Source: Calycina herbarum
Taxonomy: Eukaryota; Ascomycota; Leotiomycetes; Helotiales; Pezizellaceae
Direction of reading: 5' to 3'
DNA length: 54,233 bases
Assembly: GCA_001414485.1 (NCBI GenBank)
Contig: LLEY01000282.1
Coordinates: forward strand, 1 to 54,233
Below the pieces are notes generated by a model, which saw only the letters and a list, made by a program, of their open reading frames with translations, searched no databases and had not been told where the DNA came from. Shown here piece after piece: positions 34,574 to 46,441 of this stretch. Position 1 is the stretch's first letter. Each line of letters starts with the position of its first letter. Both the position numbers and the translations under genes were made by a program.

Positions 34574-35320
34574 GTGCGGTGTTTTGCCAGCACAGCCAAC
34601 CTTGATACATGTGCTAATTTCCTGTCACAGTTGTTCTTACTTGGAGGATCAGGTCAACCAGGGAGTTTAAGAAAGCCATTGGGCTATTCTCCTTTCCACC
34701 ATCTGCCACCACCATATTATCTTACATGTGCAGTTTTACAGCTTTACTGGCATCCAGAAATACGTCTACTTTCACTTTGCCGGCGTCGTCCGCGTCGCCT
34801 GCATCAATCACTGGGCACCGGTATCATTGGCATCAAACAATACAGCAAATGGCCATTGCCCAAGACTTTAGCTGCAGGGCTCCACGTTCTCACAGTCTCA
34901 TTAACCTACCGCCAGAGGTTCTTTATTATTGGACCTATCATCTCCCTCGTCTGGCAATCGTGCGTTTGCCATTCAGTACACTTCATGGTTTCAATGGAGG
35001 TTGCCGAATGGTTTCATCGGCGGAACTTTGCGTACGTACCATTCTCTGGAAACTATGCAGCACAAAACTATTTTCCTCCGTCAAATAATTCAAATATCCC
35101 AACTCAAGCTGGCTTCCGCCAAGGTGGAGACATCGGGGATTCTCGAAAACGACCCGGTTCCTCAGCCGATCACTGTCGCGGTGCAGAGGTCTGCCTGGCT
35201 TGCGAAATTGAAACCAACTCAATGATTTCACTTTCGGCGTGGCTTCTTTCTGATTACCGGCCAGTCACCCCAGTCGCTATATTTGATGACTCGAAATTCG
35301 ATATAAAAAGCTTCCTTTGA
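34574..35320 (+). CDS. Uncharacterised 248-codon open frame, coding status doubtful
   Basis: The longest frame here runs 248 codons from the ATG at 34574 and ends FDIKSFL. I recognise nothing in it. Two other plus frames are also open for about 100 codons over the same bases, and one reads LINLPPEVLYYW, which resembles the start of an F-box, while another reads QIIQISQLKLASAKVETSG. The pattern fits either a random open region of balanced composition or a decayed gene whose frame has shifted several times. Confidence 0.2.
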   Translation: MRCFASTANLDTCANFLSQLFLLGGSGQPGSLRKPLGYSPFHHLPPPYYLTCAVLQLYWHPEIRLLSLCRRRPRRLHQSLGTGIIGIKQYSKWPLPKTLAAGLHVLTVSLTYRQRFFIIGPIISLVWQSCVCHSVHFMVSMEVAEWFHRRNFAYVPFSGNYAAQNYFPPSNNSNIPTQAGFRQGGDIGDSRKRPGSSADHCRGAEVCLACEIETNSMISLSAWLLSDYRPVTPVAIFDDSKFDIKSFL

Positions 35321-36599
35321 TCGCCCTGTATCCTTCTCGATTAAACGATTGCCTCGAATGTGAACTCTTCTCGACATCCCTATCTCTCTTGGAATTAGGG
35401 CTACGGATAACAAATACACACACTCTCTCGAATCTAAGATCGTGGTTACGGAAGGATCCTCGACATAGTGTTTCTTTGAGACACGACTTATCTTGGATTC
35501 TACGGCTTGGCGTGTTGATTAAGGGCAGTTTTGTGACAGTGCGGATAGATGTTTGTTTTGACGAGTTAGGGAGGGAGGGTGGTGAAAGCACCGGTCTCGG
35601 TTGTAGGACTGTATTTAGGTGAAGTAAAACTGGAGTTACGCTAGGATGGGCTGATGGCCATGCTACGAATGGAGGTTGGGGTACTTGAGGATACGGACAT
35701 GAGGTTGAGCTGGGTTGGAGTTGGTCTCGTTTTTCGGCTGCGGATGGAGGAATATTTGAGAGCTCGGAATGTATTACTGGTCCGCGATCATTCACGACCA
35801 AGGGAATTTGTTCGGCATTCTCAGCCTCAAAGCCAGCATCTGCCACATTTAGATCAAAATTCAACGTTGCAAAGGACAGCATGCCATTGCAAAGGGAAGG
35901 ATCCACGAAATTGTTCAGCCTGCTGTGCATGCTCAAAGCTAAAACCGGCCACATTTCAATCGGACGTCGAATGACAGCCATAGCCAAAGGAAAGATCCAA
36001 GAACTTCTTAACCTCATGTGCAGGCTCAAAGCCAACATCATCCGAATCAAACTTCAACGTTGCAAAGATCAGCATGCCATAGCAAAGGAGGAACCCAGGA
36101 AATCTTTCAACCTTCTCAGCCTCAAAGCCAGAACCTGCCATATTCAAAACAAACATCAGCGCTGCGAAGGAAAACATGTCATAGCGAAGAAAGGATCCAA
36201 GATGATTTTCATCTTCCGGTGCAGGCTCGAAGCCAACATCTGCCACATCCGAATCAGACGTCAACGTTGTGGAAGACAGCATGCAATGGCGAAAGCAATA
36301 GAATCGTCTTTAATGCCGCCATCACCAGAGCAAAGTCCGAATTGAACGCCATGTGGGACCTGTTCCACCAAAAGAAGTGGGCGCTTGTCTTGATTGATCT
36401 GATGGGTATCATCGACTTTCTCTTCCTCCATGGTGGCCGACTCCCCGTCGACGAGACCTAACTCGGACTCGAGCCTGGAACATAGTGATGCCAGAAGCTG
36501 AACCAACAGAACTCGCTCCACATGGGAGTAATTCGAGTCCGCTCGGGCCACATTTACACCAAAAAACCGGCCTTGACTTTCTTCTACGTGAAGACTCAA
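35277..36599 (-). pseudogene. Unrecognised minus-strand gene remnant with internal repeats
   Basis: Minus-strand frames 36599-36261 and 36050-35277 are in the same phase and look protein-like: an N-terminal part with VERVLLVQLLASLCSRLESE and a Pro/Ser-rich C-terminal part with PPSLPNSSKQ. Between them five diverged ~100-bp repeats (35810-36290) are open in a different phase, reading FATLNFDLNVADAGFEAENA and variants such as FATLKFDSDDVGFEPAHEVKK. Stops and one-base shifts between units prevent a single product. No family is recognised. Spliced exons could reconcile some of this, but I found no convincing splice sites. Confidence 0.3.
35810..36290 (-). repeat. Five tandem units of about 95-106 bp
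   Basis: Each unit carries GGCTTTGAGSCTG (minus strand) with matching plus-strand positions about 35820, 35926, 36021, 36117 and 36222, followed by an AACGTTGAATTTTGAT-type block and GCATGCTGTCC. In protein terms the unit is about 35 residues with the core FDSDVADVGFE. Confidence 0.75.
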
Positions 36600-36876
36600 C
36601 CCCGGAAAAGACTTTTGGTGTGTTTTTAGGTGATTCTAGACCGTGCGCACGGAGTAATTGCACCCACTGTTGAGTCTATTGGAGTCTTGGCTTTCTTCTA
36701 AATAATGATGTCCTCGTCATGATATTTTTGCCGTTTTCCACTAACCACCTGAAAGGATAGTTAGTGTTTAGTAGCTCATACCACAATGTATTAAACATTT
36801 CAACTCCCCCAACAAGCATTTCCTCTTCATAATTCCTCCTCACAATATTCCTCTCCTGTAAACGGAGAACCCAGCA

Positions 36877-37333
36877 ATGTCATTCAAAGCAATACTCACC
36901 CGTGGAGCGATTCGCTCAACAAAAACGTCCAGCAATGCTCTTCGTCGCCCTTCTCCTTGGTCTATCGGTCTATCGGTCTATCGGGCAGCCTCCCACGTCT
37001 CAATTCCGACATCTCTCTCAACATCCGCACAAATCCCAGCCAATCAATAAGCAATCAAACAGCGAAGATATTCAAGATAAGAAGGAGCAAAGGGAAAAAG
37101 CTTGGGAACGTAAAATGCGTATAGAATATTACATTCTTACGAGAACTGTTTATATGCTCATCAGCTTAGCGGGGTATTATTGTGGAACTGGAGGGTTTAC
37201 TGAAGATACCAAGATGCTAAGAGGGAGAATAAGCGCGTTTTTCGGGGGGGGAAGAATAGACTTTGGGGGGCTATTTACATCAAGTAAGCCAAAATCGAAG
37301 CTTTCGAGGAGGAAAAACTTGAGGATCAGTTGA
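36877..37333 (+). pseudogene. Putative mitochondrial protein interrupted by octamer expansion
   Basis: The ATG at 36877 starts MSFKAILTRGAIRSTKTSSN, Arg/Ser/Thr-rich without acids, like a mitochondrial presequence. At 36957 the octamer TCTATCGG stands three times in a row. Reading on in the same frame ends at a TAA near 37050. With one copy instead of three (16 bases fewer) the reading enters the frame of a 143-codon stretch with a coiled, charged part (EDIQDKKEQREKAWERKMRI) and a hydrophobic helix YMLISLAGYYCGTGG, ending at 37333. This suggests the repeat disrupted a small membrane protein. G-runs at about 37246 and 37262 are a further error-prone place. Family not recognised. Confidence 0.45.
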
Positions 37334-38297
37334 GACCAATCATGAGCAAAATCAATATTACTTCTAGGAAGTTCGTTCTCCAGTGACCAAATTACGTGGC
37401 CTTTATTTAGTTGGCCGAAAGCAGAAGGAAGATGAGATGAACATTATGTATTCCACTAGCATGTGGGGCAAAAACCTCTAATAGCTGTATTTTCCGCATA
37501 TCTACGGGCAAAATAGAAGTGTTTGAACTGTCGATTCGACTTTTTTACTTCGTGATCTGTTCTACTTTCCGTATTCCCAATCACTGCTAAATACTATCCT
37601 TAGCCACCTTTGTTTCTTGTATAGAAGTTCTCCTTTTAAACTGAAGAACGGATCCTAGAGGGAGAAGCTAGAATAGAACGACACACGGTAAAAACACATA
37701 CTTTAAAACACGAAAACAGCAGCTATCCAACGGGTTCTAGAAGGCCGTCCGTTGACGCTGACGACAATCGTCTACTATCTTGATAGACAGATGAAGACTG
37801 CGATCTGATAACGAGGTCGTCAATAAAAAATGGTGATAAATTTGCTGACAATGATGAAAGTATACAATTCCAACCATCATACACACTTGACAGCTGCTTT
37901 AAGGATTCGACAGCAGAAGAACATACGATAATAAGAACTGTCTTAGTTGTTCTTGAGATTAAGACCACAAGTAGCTACCCCAACACGTTGGCTTGAAACT
38001 CGCATTCTTAATTTTCACGCTAGAATGCTGTCAACTAATTGAGTCGCAAGGTGATTGACCACTTCGCTAAATCAAAGGTGTATTAGGTTGGGAGGTTGTG
38101 GGAGGAAGAAACTCTGGAAGATCGCATGGTCTTAAGGAATAGGTCGTGGGAGATAATTTCGCTGCGAAAATCAAGCCTTGGCTTCTTCTATTATGAAGAA
38201 TGGGTATCTATGTTTTCCTTCCTCTTTACTGGTAGCTTAGCTTCTGCCAAAATACTCGGACCCCCGTAACCCTTTTCTCATACTCGAACACACCCAA
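37334..38297. other. Intergenic, nothing recognised
   Basis: A short minus-strand frame at 37723-37968 has no motif. The right end holds the 3' UTR of the minus-strand proline-rich gene. Confidence 0.4.
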
Positions 38298-39311
38298 TCA
38301 AATAATCTTCTTCTGCTTATGCATTTTCTGAAAAGGTATGAAAGATCCCACGCTCTCCAATCCATGTTCTTTCTCCAGCGCTTCCCAAGGATTTTGGTTG
38401 AAATTAGGGTCGTAGTATCCCTCGTACCATTTCTCGTTTCTCTCTCTGCTTCCGATACTGCCGTACCCCCTTTTGGTATTTGTAGACATACTTGAGTGGC
38501 TGCTTCCAGAAGGAGAAGGAGCGCGGAAACTGGAATTGGGTAGATTTGGAGGGGGTAGGCCCGGAGGAGGTTTGGTTGGTAGACCTGGGTGTGGTGACAT
38601 TGGTGTGAGGGTTGGTTGGGAAACTCCGGGGGGAAGAGATGTCCATGAAGTAGCTCCTGGAGGCGGAGGTTGAACGGGTATTGTAGGTGTATTTTTATTG
38701 AACGGGAGGGTTATGGGAGAAACTCCTGGCGGTGCATTTATGGGTGGTGGTAGGCGCATTGATAGCGTACTTGGGACTGGGTTTGATATTGTTGAAAGAA
38801 ATTCTTCTGCTTCTGCTGTCTCAGGTTGTCGATGGATGGGGGCTGCTTCGCTGGTATCCATATATCTTGGTCCATCACCCTCTTCGTCTTCAGATCTTTC
38901 GGGTGATTTTCGTGCTATTGGAGGAGGTCGACTGGTAGCCATATAATTTGGCGCATCCTCAGTGTCAGACTCTGATCTCTCTGGGGATTTTCGGATACTA
39001 GGTCGTAGGGCCTCTTCCTCTGCCCGTGTATTTCTCCCAGCCTGTCCACTACTTGAATCCTCCTTTGGAGCCTCTTCTAATTGCCCTGGAGGTATTCTTG
39101 TCTTTCTCACTCCCACAGGTATCATATTTCCACCCGTACCGTTCCCTTTCTTTCCTCCGCGATCGACTTTCTCGAGATCTTGTCCTTCGACGAATGCATC
39201 GGTAGAGGGATTGAATTTTCGTTTTTTCGCTGAGGGTTTGGTGCCGAAGGTGGAAAATCCCATTGCGAGGGCCATGGCTTGCGCTTCTTCATCGTCGGAT
39301 GCGGGGTCCAT
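38298..39311 (-). CDS. Conserved-looking proline-rich hypothetical protein
   Basis: An uninterrupted 337-codon gene; I do not assign a family. The N-terminus is acidic then basic (SDDEEAQAMALAMGFSTFG, then KKRKFNPS, a possible nuclear signal). The middle has an internal duplication with KSPERSE and YMxTS at about 107-127 and 133-153. 190-280 is Pro/Ser-rich low complexity (LPPPINAPPGVSP, TKPPPGLPPPNLP). The C-terminus is the most family-like part: NEKWYEGYYDPNFNQNPWEA, then a charged tail KMHKQKKII. The Trp/Tyr-rich C-terminal block and the GFSTFG N-terminal block look like interaction motifs of a nuclear, perhaps RNA-processing, protein; that is inference. It shares a 373-bp promoter region with SEC7. 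Confidence 0.8.
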   Translation of the reverse strand: MDPASDDEEAQAMALAMGFSTFGTKPSAKKRKFNPSTDAFVEGQDLEKVDRGGKKGNGTGGNMIPVGVRKTRIPPGQLEEAPKEDSSSGQAGRNTRAEEEALRPSIRKSPERSESDTEDAPNYMATSRPPPIARKSPERSEDEEGDGPRYMDTSEAAPIHRQPETAEAEEFLSTISNPVPSTLSMRLPPPINAPPGVSPITLPFNKNTPTIPVQPPPPGATSWTSLPPGVSQPTLTPMSPHPGLPTKPPPGLPPPNLPNSSFRAPSPSGSSHSSMSTNTKRGYGSIGSRERNEKWYEGYYDPNFNQNPWEALEKEHGLESVGSFIPFQKMHKQKKII

Positions 39312-39684
39312 TTTGATGTCTGATGTCTGTTGACTTGAAGACTCGCTTAATATACTATGATTAGAATGCGATGGTGGATTCTTAGTGTTGCGCGAGTCCT
39401 ATTGTTTCGTGATGTCAAGAGAGTTGGCAGTTTGGTGACAAGGCTGAAATTCAGCCTAGTCAAAGTTATTAGCGGGTGATTTTCGGCCAAGCCGCGAGTG
39501 CTGACGGACCCCTTGGTGGAAGCGACGTGGAGCTCAGGTCTCTACTTAGCCTCACTTAGAAAGTAAAGACCAGACAGACCCAAAGGTTTCGACGCTGACG
39601 GAATACCCATTAGGACACCACAACAATTCCAACAATTCTGCAGAGAGCGCCACGAATGGGATCCGGTACCTGCGATCGGCCACC
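39312..39684. promoter_or_regulatory. Divergent promoter region, proline-rich gene / SEC7
   Basis: 373 bp between start codons. The SEC7 start sits in CCACCATGA, a good fungal Kozak context. No specific binding site is clear. Confidence 0.4.
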
Positions 39685-42600
39685 ATGAGCTCTATTGTTT
39701 TCGTGGTATCGGCGTTGGAAGCTATCGCAGCTTCAAAGGAAGCCCAGAAAAGGCACCAGCTGGGGGAATCTGTCCAAAAGGCACTGAAGGAAATCAAGGA
39801 CCAAGAACCCAACCTCCCAGACCCCGAAATTATATTTGCCCCTTTACAATCCGCTACGAAATCCGGAAGCATACCGCTGACGACGACCGCTCTCGATTGC
39901 ATTGGCAAGCTGATAAGCTACTCATACTTCTCAGTTCCATCTTCCCCGAATGCGGATAAGGAGGCTTCCCGAGAACCTCTGATCGAACGGGCGATCGATA
40001 CGATATGCGACTGTTTTCAGGGAGAGACCACGCCGGTGGAAATACAATTGCAGATTGTCAAATCATTACTGGCGGCGGTGCTGAACGATAAAATTGTGGT
40101 GCATGGCGCTGGGCTTTTAAAAGCGGTTCGACAAGTCTACAATGTCTTCCTCCTCTCGAAAAGTAGTGCCAATCAGCAAGTGGCACAAGGAACCTTGACG
40201 CAGATGGTAGGGACGGTTTTCGAACGAGTAAAGACCCGGATACATATGAAGGAAGCCAGGCAGAGTTTATCGAAACTTGGGAAGAACACACGAAACGGGA
40301 GCTCATATACAGTAGATGCGTCGGAATCAATTAACGATGCATCTACTATAAATGACGGGGAGGATGCCGTGCCAGAAACGCCCTTGGAAGGGCCACAAAA
40401 CGGTAGCGACGGGCCTAAACTCACCCTGAAGGACTTGGAGCACCGGAAAGATTTCGACGACTCTCAGATGGGAGAAGGGCCGACAATGGTTACGCAAGTC
40501 AAGCCGGCTCTCTCGTCCCCTCGATCTACATCGGGGCAAACCCCACCGGAAAGTACGGCCGACGAGGGGATGGATTCGGAAGAAGCAGAGGATGAGGTCT
40601 ACATCAGAGATGCTTACCTCGTTTTCAGATCGTTCTGCAATCTGAGTACCAAAGTTCTGGCGGGGGACCAATTATACGATTTAAAGGGCCAGGCTATGCG
40701 ATCGAAACTCATTTCTCTTCACCTGATTCACACTTTACTCAATAATAACATCCTCGTCTTCACATCTCCCTTATGTACCATTACCAACAGCAAAAGCAAT
40801 GAACCCACCAACTTTCTGCAGGCAATAAAGTTTTACTTGTGCCTCAGTATTACTCGAAATGGAGCCAGCTCAGTAGACCGAGTTTTTGAAGTCTGTTGCG
40901 AGATTTTTTGGCTCATGTTGAAGTTTATGCGAGCCCCTTTCAAGGTTGGTGATATACTTATTTCCCCCAAATTCCAATACTAACAACTCCCAGAAAGAAA
41001 TCGAGGTTTTTCTGAATGAGATCTATCTAGCCTTGTTAGAAAGGCGGACAGCTACTGTTGGCCAGAAAGTATATTTTATGGGGATTCTTCAAAGACTGTG
41101 CGCGGATCCTCGTGCTTTAGTAGAGACTTATCTCAATTACGATTGCGACGGAAATGTTGATAGTAACATATTCCAAACATTGATCGAAGACTTATCAAAA
41201 GCATCAAGCTCAGCTGTCATGGTCACCCCATTGCACCAACAACAATATGAAGAAAAAGCGGCAAAGGGGAACATGAATGGAGCGGATTGGCAAGCTCGAG
41301 GAATCCTGCCGCCATCTTTATCGACCGCTCATATGAGTACTCATCACGAGAGTACCGACGGTGAAATACCGAAAGAGTACATTATCAAGCGCCAAGCCTT
41401 GGATTGCCTGGTAGAAACTCTGAGGTCTCTTGTCAATTGGTCACAGCAAGGTATTGCTGAAGTTACTAATTCAGATCCCAATAACCGCACCTCGGAAGAC
41501 AACCGAGAGTCACTGGATCCCCTACGAAATGATAGCTCCTCAAGAATAGTCAATGGCGACACCCCTGTCCCTTCAACACCAATTATGGATGATGATCCAG
41601 AACAGCTTGAGAAAGAGAAGCAAAAGAAAACTGCTGTCAGCAATGCCGTCAAACTGTTTAATTTCAAACCGAAGCGTGGGCTAAAGGCCATGCTTTCCGA
41701 GAAAATTATCCCCAGTGACAGTGCAGAAGACATAGCTCAATTTCTGCTCAGAGAAGAGCGGCTGGATAAAGCTCAACTTGGAGAATTCCTCGGTGAAGGA
41801 GACGAGAAAAATATCGCCATTATGCACGCATTTGTCGACGCTATGGATTTCACCAAACGACGCTTTACAGACGCACTGAGGCAATTTCTGCAATCCTTCC
41901 GGCTCCCCGGGGAGTCTCAAAAGATTGATCGATTCATGTTGAAATTTGCCAATCATTACGCTGCAGGCAATCCAAACGCCTTTGCAAATGCAGATACCGC
42001 TTACATTCTCTCTTACTCAGTGATCATGCTGAACACGGATTTGCACAACAAGAACTTCAAGCAACAGAGGATGTCCCAGGAGGAATTTATCAAGAACAAC
42101 CGAGGCATTAACGACAACGCCAATCTTCCCGACGAATACCTCATCGCAATTTACGACGAAATCTCTAAAGACGAAATCGTGCTGAAGAGTGAAAGAGAAG
42201 CAGCAGCAATGATGGGGTTGGGTGCTCCTCAATCAGCGGGTATTGCAGCTGGGATCGGAGCAGCACTGTCGACTGTCGGCCGTGACCTGCAACGAGAGGC
42301 ATACACTAAACATGCAGAGGAGATATCTCTGAGATCTGAGCAACTTTTCAAGAGTTTATACCGCAAGGAGCGAAAGAATGCAGCAAAGTCCGGCTCTAGC
42401 AAATTCATCCCGGCCACCTCTTTCAAACATGTTGGCCCTATGTTCGATGTTACGTGGATGTCATTCTTCTCCGGGTTATCAGGTCAAATGCAGAACGCTC
42501 ACAATATTGAGATAATCAAGCTGTGTATGGAGGGAATGAAGCTTGCAATCCGTATTTCGTGTCTATTTGATCTGGAAACTGCTCGCGAGGCTTTTGTTTC

Positions 42601-45190
42601 CGCTTTGAAGAATGCCACGAATCTCAACAATCCAAATGATATGATGGCCAAGAATGTCGAAGCCCTCAAGGTTATTCTCGAGGTTGCACAGTCTGAGGGA
42701 AACCTGCTGAAAGGGTCGTGGCGAGACATACTTATGTGTGTGAGTCAATTGGATCGGCTGCAGCTGATCTCTGATGGTGTTGACGAAGGCTCAATACCGG
42801 ACGTATCGAAAGCCCGGATTGTACCCCCAAGTCGACAAGATACAAACGCATCAAGGAAATCGAGCCAATCCACAAGATCCGTTCGCCCAAGACCTCGCCC
42901 AGTTCCTTCAGGCACAGGGTACTCCATGGAAATCGCAATGGAAAGCCGGTCCGACGAAGTCATCAAAGCAGTCGATCGAATATTTACTAATACTGCGCAT
43001 CTTTCCGGTGAGGCGATTGTTCACTTTGTCAGAGCCTTGACGGAAGTCAGTTGGGAGGAAATCAAGAGCTCCGGGTCAAACGAGTCACCACGCACATACA
43101 GTCTCCAAAAGCTCGTCGAGATCAGTTACTACAACATGACTCGTGTCAGATTTGAATGGACGAATATTTGGCTTGTTCTCGGAGAACATTTCAACCGTGT
43201 CGGATGCCACAATAACACAGCCGTTGTTTTCTTCGCCCTGGATTCTCTCAGACAATTGTCTATGCGATTTATGGAAATTGAGGAACTGCCTGGTTTCAAG
43301 TTCCAGAAAGATTTCCTCAAGCCGTTCGAGTATGTCATGTCGAATAGTAACGTTGTTGCTGTGAAGGATATGACTTTACGATGCTTGATTCAAATGATTC
43401 AAGCTCGTGGTGAGAATATTCGTTCTGGATGGAGAACGATGTTTGGCGTTTTCACTATCGCTGCTAGGGAACCATATGAGAGTATTGTCAACTTGGCTTT
43501 CGAAAACGTCAACCAGGTATACAAGACCAGGTTTGGGGTGGTGATATCGCAGGGTGCATTTGCCGACTTGATTGTGTGTCTGACAGAATTTTCGAAGAAC
43601 ATGCGTTTCCAAAAGAAGGGGCTCCAGGCTATGGAGACTCTGAAATCCATAATACCAAAGATGCTCAAGACACCAGAATGTCCACTATCGCAAAAGTCGA
43701 TCGCGAACTCCGATGGATCGACAAAGACGTCAGAGTCCAAACAGCCTAGTCGGACGACACAAGAGGAAGCCTTCTGGTTTCCTGTTCTTTTTGCATTCCA
43801 CGATGTTTTGATGACTGGTGAGGACTTGGAAGTCCGGTCCAACGCTCTCAATTACCTGTTCGAGTCAATCATCAGATATGGTGGCGACTTCCCGACGGAT
43901 TTTTGGGATATTCTTTGGCGACAACTTCTGTACCCAATCTTCATGGTTCTCAAATCGAAGTCTGAGATGTCAAACGTCTTGAACCACGAAGAACTCTCAG
44001 TTTGGTTGTCGACTACCATGATCCAAGCGCTTCGAAACATGATCACCCTCTTCACTCATTATTTCGAATCTTTGGAATACATGCTCGATAGATTCCTGGA
44101 TCTTCTAGCATTGTGTATATGCCAAGAGAATGATACGATTGCCCGTATTGGAAGCAACTGTCTGCAGCAGCTCATCCTGCAAAATGTGACCAAATTCCAA
44201 CTCGAGCACTGGTCCAAGATCGTGGGGGCCTTTGTGCAGTTATTTGAAAGGACAACTGCCTACCAACTGTTTTCTGCTGCCACTGCATCAGGAACCTCAG
44301 CAGAAGTTACCTCGCCACTTGATGAAGCTGATTCAGAAGAGTCTTCTCTTAGGATCAATGGGTCAACAAGTGCTACTACCCCAGAAACCGACAGCATAAA
44401 TGACGACGAGGCAAGAACACCGACAGCGTCTCCAACCGACTTGGAGGACTACAAACCACAATCGGGGCTACAACAACAACCAGTAGTCGTCACTGCTGCT
44501 CGCAGACGTTTCTTCAACAAGATCATCACCCGATGTGTACTCCAATTACTCATGATCGAAACCGTCAATGAGCTCTTCTCCAACGAGGCAGTATACGCTC
44601 AAATCCCAAGCCCCGAACTCCTCCGTCTCATGGGCCTACTCAAAAAGAGTTTCTCCTTTGCCAAAAAGTTCAACGAGAATAAAGAACTCCGTATGCGTCT
44701 CTGGCGCGAAGGCTTCATGAAACAACCACCCAACCTCCTCAAGCAAGAAAGCGGCAGTGCAGCAACCTACGTCAGTATCCTCCTCCGCATGTACCACGAC
44801 GAAGGTGAGGAGCGGAAGCGCAACCGTGATGATACGGAAGCTGCGCTCGTCCCGCTGTGCGCTGATATCATCCGGGGCTTTACGGAATTGGAGGAGGAGA
44901 GTCAGCAGAGGAATATTATTGCCTGGCGGCCGGTGGTGGTGGATGTTATGGAGGGGTATACGAATTTCCCGAGGGATGGATTTGAGAAGTATATCGAGGT
45001 TTTCTATCCGCTGTGCGTGGATCTTTTGAATCGCGATTTGGGGAGTGAGATTCGCATTGCGTTGCAGGCTATGTTGAGACGGGTGGGGGAGATTAAGTTG
45101 GGATTGCCGGAGGGGAAGGTTCCGGGGAGTCCGACAAGTGTGCATTCTAGTTATCCTTTTGGAAGTAGGAGGTCGAGTCGGAGAGACTAA
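39685..45190 (+). CDS. SEC7: ARF guanine-nucleotide exchange factor Sec7 (BIG type)
   Basis: Two exons (39685-40944, 40994-45190) give 1818 residues, in the range of fungal Sec7. It activates Arf1 at the trans-Golgi to drive vesicle budding. Domains in order: DCB dimerisation region (about 1-200); the HUS region with YLNYDCDG; the Sec7 domain at about 641-809 with FRLPGESQKIDRF holding the catalytic glutamic finger (about Glu727) and VIMLNTDLHNKNF; then HDS helical repeats with NNTAVVFFALDSLRQLSMRF. A Ser/Thr/Asp-rich insert (about 42820-42920, SRKSSQSTRSVRPRPRP) and another near 44330-44470 look disordered. The intron is proven by frame: APFK joins KEIEVFLNEIY. BRAG/cytohesin-type exchange factors are far shorter, so BIG/Sec7 is firm. 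Confidence 0.96.
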
Positions 45191-46441
45191 ACGCTTGATG
45201 ACTAGATTGGGGTGTATTGATGCGGGAGATTGCTTCTCTTTTTTTGGTCGATTCTATTCTGATCTTGTTCTTTTGAGCGATGCATCTAGGACAGCCCGCG
45301 CTTTTTTCTTTTTCCTTTTTTTCTGCTTGAGGGAGAGTTGATTCGATATGAAAACCTTTACTCTTTTTCTTTCTGGGAGGGCTGTACCGATTGTGGCGTT
45401 CTTTTTTTTTTTTTTGAGGGGTTTTTAGCAGCTGGAAAGGAAGGGTCATAGAATTGGTGGGCGATTTTCGATGGGTTGTACAGTAGGAATTTAAATGAGT
45501 GTTGGTAGATTCTTTTTGCTTTAATTTTGGATGTGACTTTTTGATGATGTTGATTTTGGAAGCTGTGAATGGTGATGTATTCTTGCCTTTTATATTCGGA
45601 TAAGATTTTAGTCCCTGTGCTTTAGCTATTAGTAGGTTACCTATGAATAGCAAGACTACAACTATTAATTTTTTCTTGTGCTGGTTCTGTTTTAGTCTCT
45701 AGACGTAAGCAGCAGCCGCTTTTACCTAAGCTAAGAGTAAGTAACTCTAGGCAGAGCCTGAGCATCCTAAGCCGTGTCTAAACAGAGCTTGAGCATGCCT
45801 GAGCATGCCCTAAGCTATTATACTTCAGGTTCTATTTTAGTGCTCTATACGCCTTGGCTATAGCTTCTTAGCCGAGTTTACTAAAGCACCTGATCTGCTC
45901 CTTATATAAAGAACTCCGAACTCTAAAGGCTAGGAGGTTTCAATATATGGAGAAGGCGCCTAAGCACCTTAAAATATCGTTACAAAGCGCGAAAACATTT
46001 CAGAAAAAGGATGTAGCTCCCCAACTAGATTAATCGTAGCAACAGAGTAGTTGTGCGAGGGATCCAAACACAAAATAATGTGGTCGGTTCTTCTTCACTT
46101 CAATTCTCACTCCCATTTAGGTGACCCCTTGAATATAAATTCGCCGCAGAATCATTGACTTTCTCCATTAGATCAAGACATTCTAAATGTTTGTTAACAT
46201 ATGCGCAATTCTCAATGGGGCTCTCTTTGATCATATGTATTTTATATTTCATTGAGGATTCTGACACCTGTGGCGCCTTGTGGCCCTTTGAGGCTTGGGG
46301 TTGAGCTTCCCAAAGAGGGATAGCTTCCTCTGGCTCCCAGCACCACAGCCTTATCAACAACTTTTTCATCGTCCGACTGTCTTCTTCCCAATTACACCAT
46401 TCATTTATGCTAACATCCCCCTGCCCATATTGGTCGTCAGG
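45191..46441. other. Intergenic with short degenerate repeats
   Basis: 45191-45650 is the SEC7 3' flank, with several T-runs. At 45750-45830 the words CCTGAGCAT and GAGCATGCCTGAGCATGCCC repeat, possibly an old repeat fragment. 46100-46441 should hold the promoter of the HeLo-Ras gene. Confidence 0.4.

Noticed and set aside
46295..46441. Upstream start adding 49 residues to the HeLo-Ras protein
   Set aside because: The HeLo domain begins at the ATG at 46442, as in other HeLo proteins, and the extension has no family likeness.
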